Shown here one piece after another: positions 52,155 through 61,133 of a DNA stretch of 64,000 nucleotides (positions are counted from its first letter, which is position 1; the number at the start of each line of letters is the position of its first letter). The translations under genes and the position numbers were made by a program. Where the stretch lies: the NCBI GenBank assembly GCA_964619065.1, contig CAZUCC010000014.1, positions 14,645 to 78,644 on the forward strand, read 5' to 3'. A model generated the notes under the pieces. That model was not told where the DNA came from. It did not search any database and worked only from the letters and a program-made list of their open reading frames with translations. The DNA is from JANXUC01 sp964619065. GTDB taxonomy: Bacteria > Acidobacteriota > Terriglobia > Terriglobales > Acidobacteriaceae.

Positions 52155-52223
52155 TGTGGATAAAGGACCAGTGGAGAAAGGATCTCGGGATAAACGAGTC
52201 GCGGATAAACAGTCTGTGGATTA
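52155..52223 (+). repeat. Five DnaA-box-like 9-mers spaced exactly 15 bp apart
   Basis: TGTGGATAA (52155), AGTGGAGAA (52170), TCGGGATAA (52185), CGCGGATAA (52200) and TGTGGATTA (52215), each at 15-bp steps; the first is a perfect DnaA box, the last has one mismatch and the others have two each. The array runs into the 3' end of the thiS-like gene. Two further TCCACA cores in the opposite orientation lie just upstream (about 52131 and 52145). Confidence 0.65.
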
Positions 52224-52433
52224 CTTCGCGCTGCTACCGCCGCCGACGAATTGCACAATCTCCAGGCGGTCGCCATCGGCGAGAGAGGTTTCTGTCCATT
52301 GCGCACGCGGCAGGATGGCGCGGTTGTATTCCACAGCCACGCGGTCGAGCTTCAATCCAAGTTGCTCAAGGAGAGCAGCCAGAGTGAGTGGGGGCTCAAA
52401 GGAGCGGTCTTCGCCGTTAATCGTGAGCTGCAT
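52221..52433 (-). CDS. ThiS/MoaD-like sulfur carrier with C-terminal tail
   Basis: A 70-residue ubiquitin-fold sulfur carrier. MQLTINGEDRSFEPPLTLAA, VAVEYNRAILPR and DGDRLEIVQFVGGG match ThiS. Normal ThiS ends at GG because the C-terminal glycine is adenylylated and thiolated; here the protein continues as SSAK after GGG, so it would have to be trimmed before use or act differently. There is no thiG, thiF or thiO next to it. It lies 21 bp after the unknown-function gene on the same strand. Confidence 0.75.
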   Translation of the reverse strand: MQLTINGEDRSFEPPLTLAALLEQLGLKLDRVAVEYNRAILPRAQWTETSLADGDRLEIVQFVGGGSSAK

Positions 52434-52454
52434 ATCGGTGAGGATGGATTTATT

Positions 52455-53045
52455 CTAGTCGGCGCTCTTGCGCAGGGAGAACTTGCGTGTAGCGGTGCGG
52501 CCTCCATGGTTGGCCTGTACAAGAATCGAAGTTTCCGCTAGGGCGGATTCGTCGAGCGTAATCTTCATCTCCGCGGAGCCCTGGGCATCGGTTACAGCTT
52601 CAGAAAATGCGGACTTCTGCTGCGGGCGGTCAATGCGGGAAACCAGCTTGGCGCCGGTCGCTGGGGCACCTGCTTCGGTGACCAGCAGCCGCAGTAGCAA
52701 AATCGATTCCGGGTACACGTCGTTGGCGTTCACCCACTGCAGATCAAGCTGGCGGACAGCTGCCAGGCTTTCGGCAGACTCGTGCTTGTCGAGGACACTC
52801 TCCAGGCGTCCCTCCTTTAATGCATCGGAAACTAATTTGTGCTGCTCGCGCAGCAACTGCTCGATCTGGGTGTCGGCAAATCCCGGTTCCGCCAGACGGT
52901 CACTATAGTTGGACGCTCGTTTGCCTATACAGCGTCCGCGTAAAAAGACCTGGGTTTGCAGCAGCGTTTCCTGCTGGCGGGCTTCACTTTGCACGTGGTA
53001 GACCGTGCCTTCGTGCTTAATGTCGGTGTTGAAGCCAAAAATCAT
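52455..53045 (-). CDS. Protein of unknown function
   Basis: A 196-residue protein with no recognised domain. The N-terminal part MIFGFNTDIKHEGTVYHVQS and QTQVFLRGRCIGKRASNY looks compact and conserved, as in uncharacterised acidobacterial proteins; a helical middle contains IEQLLREQHKLVSDALKEG; the C-terminal part is beta-rich, Ig-like in pattern (AVTDAQGSAEMKITLDES). No signal peptide. It is co-directional with the ThiS-like gene and divergent from nuoA. Confidence 0.6.
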   Translation of the reverse strand: MIFGFNTDIKHEGTVYHVQSEARQQETLLQTQVFLRGRCIGKRASNYSDRLAEPGFADTQIEQLLREQHKLVSDALKEGRLESVLDKHESAESLAAVRQLDLQWVNANDVYPESILLLRLLVTEAGAPATGAKLVSRIDRPQQKSAFSEAVTDAQGSAEMKITLDESALAETSILVQANHGGRTATRKFSLRKSAD

Positions 53046-53117
53046 AGGTATTTCCCGTCTCAGAGCTGACGTTTTCGGATTTCATGCGAAATCCACATGC
53101 AACCTAGCTTTCGACGC

Positions 53118-53146
53118 TTGACACTTCCGTGCGCGAAAAATAATCT
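53118..53146 (+). promoter_or_regulatory. Probable nuo operon promoter
   Basis: TTGACA (perfect -35), a 17-bp spacer and TAATCT. It lies 48 bp upstream of the nuoA start, in a short 148-bp gap divergent from the gene of unknown function. Confidence 0.5.
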
Positions 53147-53193
53147 AGAGCGTTGAGATGTAAGCACTGCCGCGATTATAGCTACCCCTTATT

Positions 53194-53592
53194 ATGCCCG
53201 ACAATTACTTCGTCCAATACCTGCCTCTCCTGATCCACTTCCTTGCGGCGTTGGCCGTTGCGGGCGGGATTGTGACGCTTTCCACGATTTTGGGCTATCG
53301 GCGCCCTACTGCGGTCAAGAATCAGCCCTACGAATGCGGCATTACGCCAACTGGGGACACGCGGGGACGTTTTTCCGTGAAGTTTTATCTGGTGGGAATG
53401 TTGTTCATCCTGTTCGACGTAGAAGCTGTGTTCATGTATCCGTGGGCAGTGGTACTCCGTGAATTGAAGATGTTCGGCTTCTGGGAGATGTTCGTGTACG
53501 TCCTGATTTTCCTGGTCGGCTTCTTTTATGTATGGAAAAAGGGCGTGCTGGACTGGAATGCGCGACCGTCGCCGGAACGAGGCCAGGTTTAG
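53194..53592 (+). CDS. nuoA: NADH-quinone oxidoreductase subunit A
   Basis: A 132-residue membrane subunit of complex I with three transmembrane helices. Family phrases: KNQPYECGITPTGDTRGRFS, KFYLVGMLFILFDVEAVFMY, PWAVVLRELKMFGFWEM. It opens the operon, and nuoC, not nuoB, follows directly after its stop. Confidence 0.95.
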   Translation: MPDNYFVQYLPLLIHFLAALAVAGGIVTLSTILGYRRPTAVKNQPYECGITPTGDTRGRFSVKFYLVGMLFILFDVEAVFMYPWAVVLRELKMFGFWEMFVYVLIFLVGFFYVWKKGVLDWNARPSPERGQV

Positions 53593-54090
53593 ATGGCACT
53601 CGCCCCAGCAATCACGGATATTGAGCTATTAAAGGATCATCCCGCGCTGGCGGCCCTGTTGGCGTGGAACCGCACCGCAGTCGAAGCCGCGAAATTCGAT
53701 CGCGATGAAATGACAATTTGGGTTTCCGCAGGGTCGATCCGGGAAGCCTGCTCGGTGTTGCGCGAACATCGCGAGTTCCCTTGCAATTTCCTGGAAGACA
53801 TCACCTGCGTGGATTGGTATCCCAGCGAACCGCGTTTTGAAGTCGTGTACCACCTGTTGTCGATGGTGAAAAAAGACCGCGTGCGGCTCAAGGTAAAATT
53901 GGCGAGCGGCCAGTTGACGGTACCCTCAATCACCTCGGTGTGGCCGTCGGCCAACTTTCCGGAGCGCGAAGTTTTCGATCTCTTCGGCATTCGTTTTGAG
54001 GACCACCCCTACCTGCGGCGCATCATGATGCCGGAAGATTGGGAAGGCCATCCGTTACGCAAGGATTTCCCGGTGGAGGGCTACCGTTAA
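53593..54090 (+). CDS. nuoC: NADH-quinone oxidoreductase subunit C
   Basis: A 165-residue peripheral-arm subunit. It has the C-terminal family signature EREVFDLFGIRFEDHPYLRR followed by IMMPEDWEGHPLRKDFPVEGY. Its start is adjacent to the nuoA stop with no gap, so no nuoB fits between. The stop TAA overlaps the nuoD start (TAATG). Confidence 0.95.
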   Translation: MALAPAITDIELLKDHPALAALLAWNRTAVEAAKFDRDEMTIWVSAGSIREACSVLREHREFPCNFLEDITCVDWYPSEPRFEVVYHLLSMVKKDRVRLKVKLASGQLTVPSITSVWPSANFPEREVFDLFGIRFEDHPYLRRIMMPEDWEGHPLRKDFPVEGYR

Positions 54091-55298
54091 TGGGCAACCT
54101 GACACTTCCAGCAATCGCCCCCGAGCCCGGCCAAGACCGGACCATGATCCTCAACATGGGTCCGCAGCACCCGTCGACGCACGGGGTCTTGCGTCTGGTG
54201 CTTGAAATCGACGGCGAGACCGTGATTCGCGTCCTTCCGGATATTGGTTATCTGCACACCGGAATTGAAAAGACGTGCGAGGCGAAGTTTTACCAGCAGG
54301 TTGTGCCGATGACCGATCGCATCGACTACCTCTGCCCGATGTCGAACAACCTGTGCTACGTGCTGGCAGTGGAAAAGCTGCTCGGTCTCGAGATTCCACC
54401 TAAGGCACAGTGGGTTCGCGTCATGCTCAATGAGTTGACGCGCATCAATTCGCATTTGGTTTGGTTAGGTACGCACGCGCTGGACATGGGCGCGATGTCG
54501 GTGTTTCTCTACTGCTTTCGTGAACGCGAAGACATTCTGCGACTGTTCGAGATGGTCTCGGGGCAGCGCATGATGACGTCCTATTTCCGGATTGGTGGAC
54601 TGGCTCTGGAGCCACCGATCGGATTCTTTGGCCGCGTCAAGAAATTTGCGGACCGCTTCCCTACGAACGTCGACGAATACGAAAACTTGCTGACTAACAA
54701 TCCCATCTGGAAAGGCCGTACGCAAGGTGTGGCCCGCATGTCAGCCGAGGACGCGATTGCCCTGGGCGCCACCGGCCCGACCCTGCGCGCGAGCGGCGTC
54801 GACTTTGATCTGCGGCGCGATATGCCTTACACCGGCTATGAAAATTTCAAGTTCAAGGTTCCGGTTTCCCAGGACGGCGACGTTTACGCCCGATACATGT
54901 GCCGAGTGCAGGAACTGCGGGAATCAATCGGTATGGTTAGCCAGGCGCTAGCCGGGATGCCGGAAGGCGCGGTGAAAGCCGACGCTCCCAAGGTCGTCTT
55001 GCCGGATCGTGAACAGATGAAGACGCAGATGGAAGCCCTCATCTATCACTTTAAGATCGTGTCCGAGGGCTTCACGGTGCCGGCGGGTGAGGTTTACCAG
55101 TCCATCGAGTCGCCTCGCGGCGAAATGGCCTACTACGTGGTGAGTGACGGCACGGCGAAGCCGTACCGTGTTCACATGCGCACGCCGTCATATTTTAATC
55201 TGCAAGTTCTCCCCAGCATGATTGTGGGGCGGCTGCTCGCAGATGTGGTAGCGGCCATTGGCAGCATTGATATCGTGCTCGGAGAAATCGACCGCTGA
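54090..55298 (+). CDS. nuoD: NADH-quinone oxidoreductase subunit D
   Basis: A 402-residue 49-kDa-type subunit near the quinone site. Motifs: NMGPQHPSTHGVLRLVLEID, PDIGYLHTGIEKTCEAKFYQ, PMTDRIDYLCPMSNNLCYVL. ATG 54090 was chosen because it overlaps the nuoC stop and gives the family N-terminus; a 17-residue upstream in-frame extension is not needed. Confidence 0.96.
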   Translation: MGNLTLPAIAPEPGQDRTMILNMGPQHPSTHGVLRLVLEIDGETVIRVLPDIGYLHTGIEKTCEAKFYQQVVPMTDRIDYLCPMSNNLCYVLAVEKLLGLEIPPKAQWVRVMLNELTRINSHLVWLGTHALDMGAMSVFLYCFREREDILRLFEMVSGQRMMTSYFRIGGLALEPPIGFFGRVKKFADRFPTNVDEYENLLTNNPIWKGRTQGVARMSAEDAIALGATGPTLRASGVDFDLRRDMPYTGYENFKFKVPVSQDGDVYARYMCRVQELRESIGMVSQALAGMPEGAVKADAPKVVLPDREQMKTQMEALIYHFKIVSEGFTVPAGEVYQSIESPRGEMAYYVVSDGTAKPYRVHMRTPSYFNLQVLPSMIVGRLLADVVAAIGSIDIVLGEIDR

Positions 55299-55771
55299 TG
55301 AAATTTTCCCCCGAGTTCGAGCAACGCTTCACGGAGATGCTGACGCACTACCCCAGCAAGCGCTCCGTGCTGGTTCCGACGCTGCTCTATGCGCAAGACG
55401 AGGTCGGCTACCTGAGCGATGAGGCCATCGCCGAGATTGCGCAACGCCTGGAATTGAAAGAGCTCGATGTGCGTAACGTGATCAGTTACTACTCCATGCT
55501 GACCACCAAGCCGCGCGGAAAATACAACGTGCAAGTGTGCACGAACATCGCCTGCATCTTGCGCGGAGCGGACGAAGTCTACCAGCATTGCCAGCAGAAA
55601 CTGGGCATCCGGCACAAACAGACGACAGCAGACGGGCAATTCTCCCTAGAAGAAGTCGAGTGCATCGGGGCGTGCAGTTGGGCCCCGGCCATGCAGGTAA
55701 ACTATGACTTCCACGAAAACCTGACGACGGATAAAGTCGACAAGATTCTGGATGGGTACAAGAAGGCCTGA
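55298..55771 (+). CDS. nuoE: NADH-quinone oxidoreductase subunit E
   Basis: A 157-residue 24-kDa-type subunit that binds the N1a [2Fe-2S] cluster. The ligands are in QVCTNIACILRGADEVYQHC-like sequence (CTNIAC) and VECIGACSWAPAMQVN. The start overlaps the nuoD stop by one base (TGATG). Confidence 0.95.
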   Translation: MKFSPEFEQRFTEMLTHYPSKRSVLVPTLLYAQDEVGYLSDEAIAEIAQRLELKELDVRNVISYYSMLTTKPRGKYNVQVCTNIACILRGADEVYQHCQQKLGIRHKQTTADGQFSLEEVECIGACSWAPAMQVNYDFHENLTTDKVDKILDGYKKA

Positions 55772-55812
55772 GCGACCTACACGTTATAAACTTGCGAAAT
55801 TAGAAATCCAAA

Positions 55813-57135
55813 ATGGCTGATCTCGTTTCCCATCCCGATGAAGTCAAAGTAGTCTCGAAGCGCTTTGGTCAAGGCGCGGCCGATCTCGACCGTTACCTTG
55901 CACTCGACGGCTATAAGGCCGTGCAAAAAGCACTCGGGATGACACCGGATGCGATCATTAATGAGATCAAAACCTCAGGCCTGCGCGGTCGTGGCGGCGC
56001 TGGTTTTCCGACAGGAATGAAGTGGTCCTTTGTCCCGAAGGACTCGCCAAAGGCGAAATACAGTCTGTGCAACGGCGATGAAAGCGACCCTGGCACCTGC
56101 AAAGACCGTCTGATTCTGGAGCACGATCCGCATTCAGTGATCGAAGGCGTCATGATCGCAGGTCTCGCCGTGAACGCGCAGAGCGGTTACATCTACATTC
56201 GCGGCGAATACCGGTACTTGACGATCATCATGCAGAAGGCGATCCGGGATGCCTATGCCCGCGGCTTTCTCGGCAAGAACATTTTTGGCAGCGGCAAAAC
56301 GTTTGATGTCTACTGGCACGGCGGAGCGGGCGCTTACGAAGTCGGCGAAGAATCCGCGCTCATGGAATCGCTGGAAGGCAAGCGTGGCGTGCCGCGCATC
56401 AAGCCTCCCTTCCCTGCCGTGGTTGGACTTTGGGGATCTCCAACGGTCATCAACAACGTCGAAACTCTCTCCAGTGCGCCGCACATTATTCTTGACGGAG
56501 CTCAGAAGTTTGCAGATTACGGAACCCCAAAGAATGGTGGTGTGCGGCTCTTTTGTTTGAGCGGCCACGTAAACAAACCAGGCGTCTACGAATTACCTTT
56601 GGGCTACAGCCTGAAGAAAATGATTTATGAAGTGGGTGGCGGTATTCCGGGTGGTAAAAAACTCAAAGCAGTCGTGCCGGGGGGATCGTCGACACCGATT
56701 CTCACAGACGACGAGATCGATATTGCGATGGATTTTGATGGAGTCGCTAAGGCAGGCTCAATGCTCGGCTCGGGCGGCGTGGTGGTAATTGACGACTCCA
56801 CCTGCATGGTGCGTTTCGCACAATACATCATGAAGTTCTACCAGCACGAGAGCTGTGGCTGGTGCATCCCGTGCCGTGAAGGTACAGACTGGCTGAAGAA
56901 GACGCTGGATCGCTTCCATGCCGGAGGCGGGGTGAAGAAGGATATCGATAACATTCAATATCTTTCCGAGAACATGTTGGGGCGCACGTTTTGCCCGCTG
57001 GGTGATGCAGCAGCTATGCCGACAATTTCGATTGTGAAGAAATTCCGGCAAGAGTTTGAAGATCACCTGGAAGGCAAGCCGTGTCCGTTCGATCCTGTTG
57101 GTTCGATACGGCAATTGCCAGTATTGAGTCATTAA
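55813..57135 (+). CDS. nuoF: NADH-quinone oxidoreductase subunit F (NADH-binding)
   Basis: A 440-residue subunit that binds NADH, FMN and the N3 [4Fe-4S] cluster. GRGGAGFPTGMKWSFVPKDS is the NADH site, YICNGDESDPG-like LCNGDESDPGTCKDR binds FMN, and CGWCIPCREGTDWL with RTFCPLGDAAAMP carries the cluster. It is 41 bp after nuoE with a weak ribosome-binding site. Confidence 0.96.
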   Translation: MADLVSHPDEVKVVSKRFGQGAADLDRYLALDGYKAVQKALGMTPDAIINEIKTSGLRGRGGAGFPTGMKWSFVPKDSPKAKYSLCNGDESDPGTCKDRLILEHDPHSVIEGVMIAGLAVNAQSGYIYIRGEYRYLTIIMQKAIRDAYARGFLGKNIFGSGKTFDVYWHGGAGAYEVGEESALMESLEGKRGVPRIKPPFPAVVGLWGSPTVINNVETLSSAPHIILDGAQKFADYGTPKNGGVRLFCLSGHVNKPGVYELPLGYSLKKMIYEVGGGIPGGKKLKAVVPGGSSTPILTDDEIDIAMDFDGVAKAGSMLGSGGVVVIDDSTCMVRFAQYIMKFYQHESCGWCIPCREGTDWLKKTLDRFHAGGGVKKDIDNIQYLSENMLGRTFCPLGDAAAMPTISIVKKFRQEFEDHLEGKPCPFDPVGSIRQLPVLSH

Positions 57136-57166
57136 GAAATCTGCAACTGAAATAGAAACTACAACC

Positions 57167-59509
57167 ATGCCAGACGTAAACATCACAGTGGACGGCAAGA
57201 AGGTAGCGGCGCCCGTGGGAACGCTGCTGATTGAGGCCTGCAAGACAGCGGGCATTGAAGTGCCCGCGTTCTGCTACTACCCCGGCCTTTCGCTGCAGGG
57301 CGCTTGCCGCATGTGCATGGTGAAGATTGAGAAGATGCCAAAGCTACAAACGGCCTGCACCACGATCATCAGCGAAGGCATGGCTGTGACGACCGGCGGC
57401 GCAGAAGTCGAGCAGGCGCGCAAATCAATGGTCGAGTTGCTGCTTGGTAATCACCCCCTCGACTGTCCCGTCTGCGACGCCGGCGGCGAATGTGAACTGC
57501 AGGACATGACGTTTTCCTATGGGGCAGCGGAATCGAAGTACATGGAGGCGAAGAACCACAAGGAAGAACAGCAGTGGTCGCCTGTGGTGTACTTCGACCG
57601 TCCACGCTGCATCTTATGCTACCGCTGTGTGCGTGTTTGCGACGAAGCCATGGACGTGGCCGCACTGGGCATTCAAAACCGCGCCTCCGGATCGGTGATC
57701 GCTCCGAACATGGGAGATCACCTCGAGTGCGAAGAGTGCGGAATGTGTATCGACATCTGTCCCGTAGGGGCGCTGACTTCCGGCGCTTATCGCTATAAAA
57801 CGCGTCCGTGGGAAATGACGCACACTGGCACCGCCTGCACGCACTGCGGGGATGGTTGCAAGACCACGCTGGGCGTGCGGCGTTCGGAAACCGGGATGGA
57901 AATCGTTCGCGGCGATAACCGCGACAAGAGCGGTCCGAACGGGGACTTCCTCTGCGTCAAGGGCCGCTACGCTTTCGATTTTGCGAATCACCCCGATCGC
58001 CTGACGCAACCGTTGGTACGAAAGAACGGCAAGCTCATAGCAGTCACCTGGGAAGAGGCGCTGACTGTCGTGGCACAGAAGCTTGCAACGACTCGCGACG
58101 AGCACGGCGGCGCATCGATTGGCGTCATTGGCTCTAATCGCACTACGAACGAAGAGAACTATCTGCTGCAAAAATTCGCGCGCGTGGCTCTTGGGACCAA
58201 CAACATCGACCATGTACGCACCGCCGACTTCCCTGCTTTTGCAGCAGCGCTTGCGGGTCAGCCAGAGGCCACTGCCAGCATCCGTGAGGTTCTTAGCGCA
58301 CCGGCTATCCTGTTGATCGGCAACGATCCCACGGAACAGCATCCGCTGTTGGCCTATCAGATTCGCAACAATGTGCGCCTCAACAAAGCCCGCTTGTATG
58401 TTGTGAATGCAGAGTCAGTCAAGCTGCGCCGTCAAGCGACGCTCTTCGCGCAGATTCCACAAGGCGCCGAAGGAGCATTTGCTGCGTTCCTCGCGGGTAA
58501 CGACCAGTCCGCTTCCACTGCCGCCCGCGACGAATGGGCAGCTCTACGTGACCAATTGCGCAAGGAAACGGGGTTGGTGATTGCCTTCGGCTCCGAGCTT
58601 CGAGGCGGCGACATTGCAAATCTGGTCAAGTTTGGTCTTGGTATCTCTGGCGCGAAGTTTATTTGTCTCGGCGACTACGCGAACTCGCGCGGTGCTGCCG
58701 ACATGGGCCTCTACCCTGACCTGCTTCCGGGCTACATCCCCCTTGCGAAAGGCAGCAAGTTCCGCGAGGAGTGGGGTGCGCTGCCGGATAAAGCAGGCTT
58801 GACATTGCCCGGGATGGTAGACGCAGCCAAGAACGGCAAGCTCAAGGCGCTATTCGTGGTGGGTGCAAACCCGGTGTCAAGGATGAAGCTCGATCCAACA
58901 ATTTTCTCTGCCAGCTTTGTGGTTGTGCAAGATCTATTCCTCTCGGAAACGGCAGCGATTGCTGACGTGGTATTGCCAGCGGCGTCCGCGTACGAGAAAT
59001 CCGGCACGTTCACCAACACGTACGGCGACCTGCAACTGGTAAAGAAGGCGGGCGAAATTACCGGCACGAAGTCCGATTTTGAAATGATCGTTCGCATCGC
59101 TGACCGCATGGATTTTGACGTTCGGAAACTCGTGACCTTTGGCACGGGAACGCGGGCGGACATGGGACAATCGCGCGGAGCGCAATCCGGCGAAGCGGAT
59201 CGCAACGCGGTATGGCTCGAAGCACAGAATCTCGAACCGAAGATGAGTCCGTTCGATCCTGTTGCGGTGCTGGATGAGATTCAGCGCTTGGTGCCTGGGT
59301 ATCAGGTATCCCGTTTGAATCTGATGGCGGGCAACGATCAGCACACGAGGCTCGATCAGAATGGCGGCGGTGCGGTAGGAGATCCGAACCTGATTCAGCC
59401 AGCGAATGACGGTCTGTTCAGCTCCGGCACTCTGGGCCGCTATTCAAAAACCCTGAACACGGTCATGGAAAACAAGCACCCGCAAGGCGCGGAAGTAGCG
59501 GGGGATTAA
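57167..59509 (+). CDS. nuoG: NADH-quinone oxidoreductase subunit G
   Basis: A 780-residue subunit with several Fe-S clusters. N-terminal [2Fe-2S] CYYPGLSLQGACRMCMVKIE; HPLDCPVCDAGGECELQD; CILCYRCVRVCDE; and CEECGMCIDICPVGALTSG. The C-terminal part resembles molybdopterin oxidoreductases (GSNRTTNEENYLLQKFARVA). It lies 31 bp after nuoF and 69 bp before nuoH. Confidence 0.95.
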   Translation: MPDVNITVDGKKVAAPVGTLLIEACKTAGIEVPAFCYYPGLSLQGACRMCMVKIEKMPKLQTACTTIISEGMAVTTGGAEVEQARKSMVELLLGNHPLDCPVCDAGGECELQDMTFSYGAAESKYMEAKNHKEEQQWSPVVYFDRPRCILCYRCVRVCDEAMDVAALGIQNRASGSVIAPNMGDHLECEECGMCIDICPVGALTSGAYRYKTRPWEMTHTGTACTHCGDGCKTTLGVRRSETGMEIVRGDNRDKSGPNGDFLCVKGRYAFDFANHPDRLTQPLVRKNGKLIAVTWEEALTVVAQKLATTRDEHGGASIGVIGSNRTTNEENYLLQKFARVALGTNNIDHVRTADFPAFAAALAGQPEATASIREVLSAPAILLIGNDPTEQHPLLAYQIRNNVRLNKARLYVVNAESVKLRRQATLFAQIPQGAEGAFAAFLAGNDQSASTAARDEWAALRDQLRKETGLVIAFGSELRGGDIANLVKFGLGISGAKFICLGDYANSRGAADMGLYPDLLPGYIPLAKGSKFREEWGALPDKAGLTLPGMVDAAKNGKLKALFVVGANPVSRMKLDPTIFSASFVVVQDLFLSETAAIADVVLPAASAYEKSGTFTNTYGDLQLVKKAGEITGTKSDFEMIVRIADRMDFDVRKLVTFGTGTRADMGQSRGAQSGEADRNAVWLEAQNLEPKMSPFDPVAVLDEIQRLVPGYQVSRLNLMAGNDQHTRLDQNGGGAVGDPNLIQPANDGLFSSGTLGRYSKTLNTVMENKHPQGAEVAGD

Positions 59510-59578
59510 CCCGGTTCCACGTTTCCCAGTAAATCAGTAGAAGCAACAAAACTTAAGATCAAAGATTAGGAAGATCGC

Positions 59579-60616
59579 TTGAGTTTCTGGATCTACATTC
59601 TGGCCGCGGTGATCAAGATTGCGCTGATGTTGTTCATTTTGCTGACCGCTGTCGCCTATATTGTCTGGCTCGAGCGCAAGGTAGTGGGCCGCATTCAGAA
59701 CCGCTGGGGCCCCACGCGCGTCGGCCCGTTCGGGCTACTGCAGCCCGCGGCGGATGGCGTTAAGTTTCTTTTCAAGGAAGACTTGACTCCACCGCACGTT
59801 TATCGGCCGATCTACATTGCAGCGCCGATCATTGCCGTGGTGTTTGCTTTGACCTCGATAGCACTCGTTCCCTTTGGGAATGCGGTGCGCATTTTGGGTT
59901 ATAGTGTCCCGCTGCAGATTACTGACGTAAACACAGGGTTGCTGATCGTGCTTGGCATCACGTCGATGGGCGTCTACGGCATTGCGCTAGCGGGCTGGTC
60001 TTCGAACAACAAGTATTCGATGCTGGGCGGACTGCGCGCGAGTGCGCAGATGATCAGCTATGAGCTCTCGCTTGGGCTGTCCCTGATTGGTGTCCTGATC
60101 TTGGCGGGTACGTTCAGCCTGCGCGATATCGTGACTTCGCAGAGCGGCCACTTCCCCGGGTACATTCCTCACTGGAATATCTTCCGCGGGCAGATTATTG
60201 CCTTCTTTATTTACCTGACCTCGGCGTACGCGGAGACGAACCGCATTCCGTTCGACTTGCCAGAGGCGGAAACGGAACTGGTCGCCGGGTATCACACGGA
60301 ATACAGCGCGATGAAGTTTGCCATGTTCTTCATGGCGGAATACGCCAATATGGTCACAGTCGCCTGCCTGGCCACGCTGCTGTTTCTCGGCGGATGGAAT
60401 GGCCCGTTGTTCGGCCCGCCGCTGCTGCAGGTGGTACTGCCAGTGCTCTGGTTTTTTCTGAAAGTCTTTGCCTTTATCTTCCTGTACATTTGGGTGCGCG
60501 GCACGATGCCGCGTTTCCGCTACGACCAACTGATGGCGTTTGGGTGGAAGTTCCTGCTGCCACTATCGCTCGTGAATCTCATCGTTACAGCGCTGTGGGT
60601 TGCGCTGAAAGCTTAA
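59579..60616 (+). CDS. nuoH: NADH-quinone oxidoreductase subunit H
   Basis: A 345-residue membrane subunit at the quinone site with eight transmembrane helices. Signature LERKVVGRIQNRWGPTRVGP followed by FGLLQPAADGVKFLFKEDL, and ETNRIPFDLPEAETELVAGY. TTG 59579 with AGGAAG upstream is the start. nuoJ follows after 4 bp, leaving no room for nuoI. Confidence 0.96.
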   Translation: MSFWIYILAAVIKIALMLFILLTAVAYIVWLERKVVGRIQNRWGPTRVGPFGLLQPAADGVKFLFKEDLTPPHVYRPIYIAAPIIAVVFALTSIALVPFGNAVRILGYSVPLQITDVNTGLLIVLGITSMGVYGIALAGWSSNNKYSMLGGLRASAQMISYELSLGLSLIGVLILAGTFSLRDIVTSQSGHFPGYIPHWNIFRGQIIAFFIYLTSAYAETNRIPFDLPEAETELVAGYHTEYSAMKFAMFFMAEYANMVTVACLATLLFLGGWNGPLFGPPLLQVVLPVLWFFLKVFAFIFLYIWVRGTMPRFRYDQLMAFGWKFLLPLSLVNLIVTALWVALKA

Positions 60617-60620
60617 GCTC

Positions 60621-61133
60621 ATGCACCTATTCTTATTTCTCGTGTTCGGGGCCATCTGCATCGCGGGCGCTGTGAACTTGCTCCTGCAGACGCATCCGAT
60701 CCAGAGTGCGCTCTCGCTGATTGTGGTGATGGCCGCGCTGGCGGCTGAATATGTGCTGCTGGGAGCTGAATTCGTGGCTGCCGTGCAGGTGATTGTCTAT
60801 GCCGGGGCCATCATGGTGCTGTTTGTTTTCGTCATCATGCTGCTGAACGCAGGCGAGGAAGAGCGCTCACAAGGCAGTCACATCGCTATGTTGCTCGGCG
60901 TTCCCTCCCTGCTGCTGCTTGGCGTGTTGTTGACCTGGGCGGTCACCCATCACGCGACCCGCTCAGTGAACGTAGGATCTCTTTACGGCGACCCACAGAC
61001 TATCGGGCGTCTGCTGTTTAATCAGTACCTGCTTCCTTTCGAGATCACTTCTCTGCTGATTTTGATCGCCATCATGGGCGCCGTGGTGCTTGCTTCCAAG
61101 CCCGAGACCGGCGCCTCCGGAAAGGAGAATTGA
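60621..61133 (+). CDS. nuoJ: NADH-quinone oxidoreductase subunit J
   Basis: A 170-residue membrane subunit with five hydrophobic helices; the family core VVMAALAAEYVLLGAEFVAA followed by VQVIVYAGAIMVLFVFVIML is clear. Its stop overlaps the nuoK start. Confidence 0.95.
   Translation: MHLFLFLVFGAICIAGAVNLLLQTHPIQSALSLIVVMAALAAEYVLLGAEFVAAVQVIVYAGAIMVLFVFVIMLLNAGEEERSQGSHIAMLLGVPSLLLLGVLLTWAVTHHATRSVNVGSLYGDPQTIGRLLFNQYLLPFEITSLLILIAIMGAVVLASKPETGASGKEN

Noticed and set aside
52155..52223. The 15-bp array as a CRISPR
   Set aside because: Units are 15 bp with no spacers and too short for repeats.
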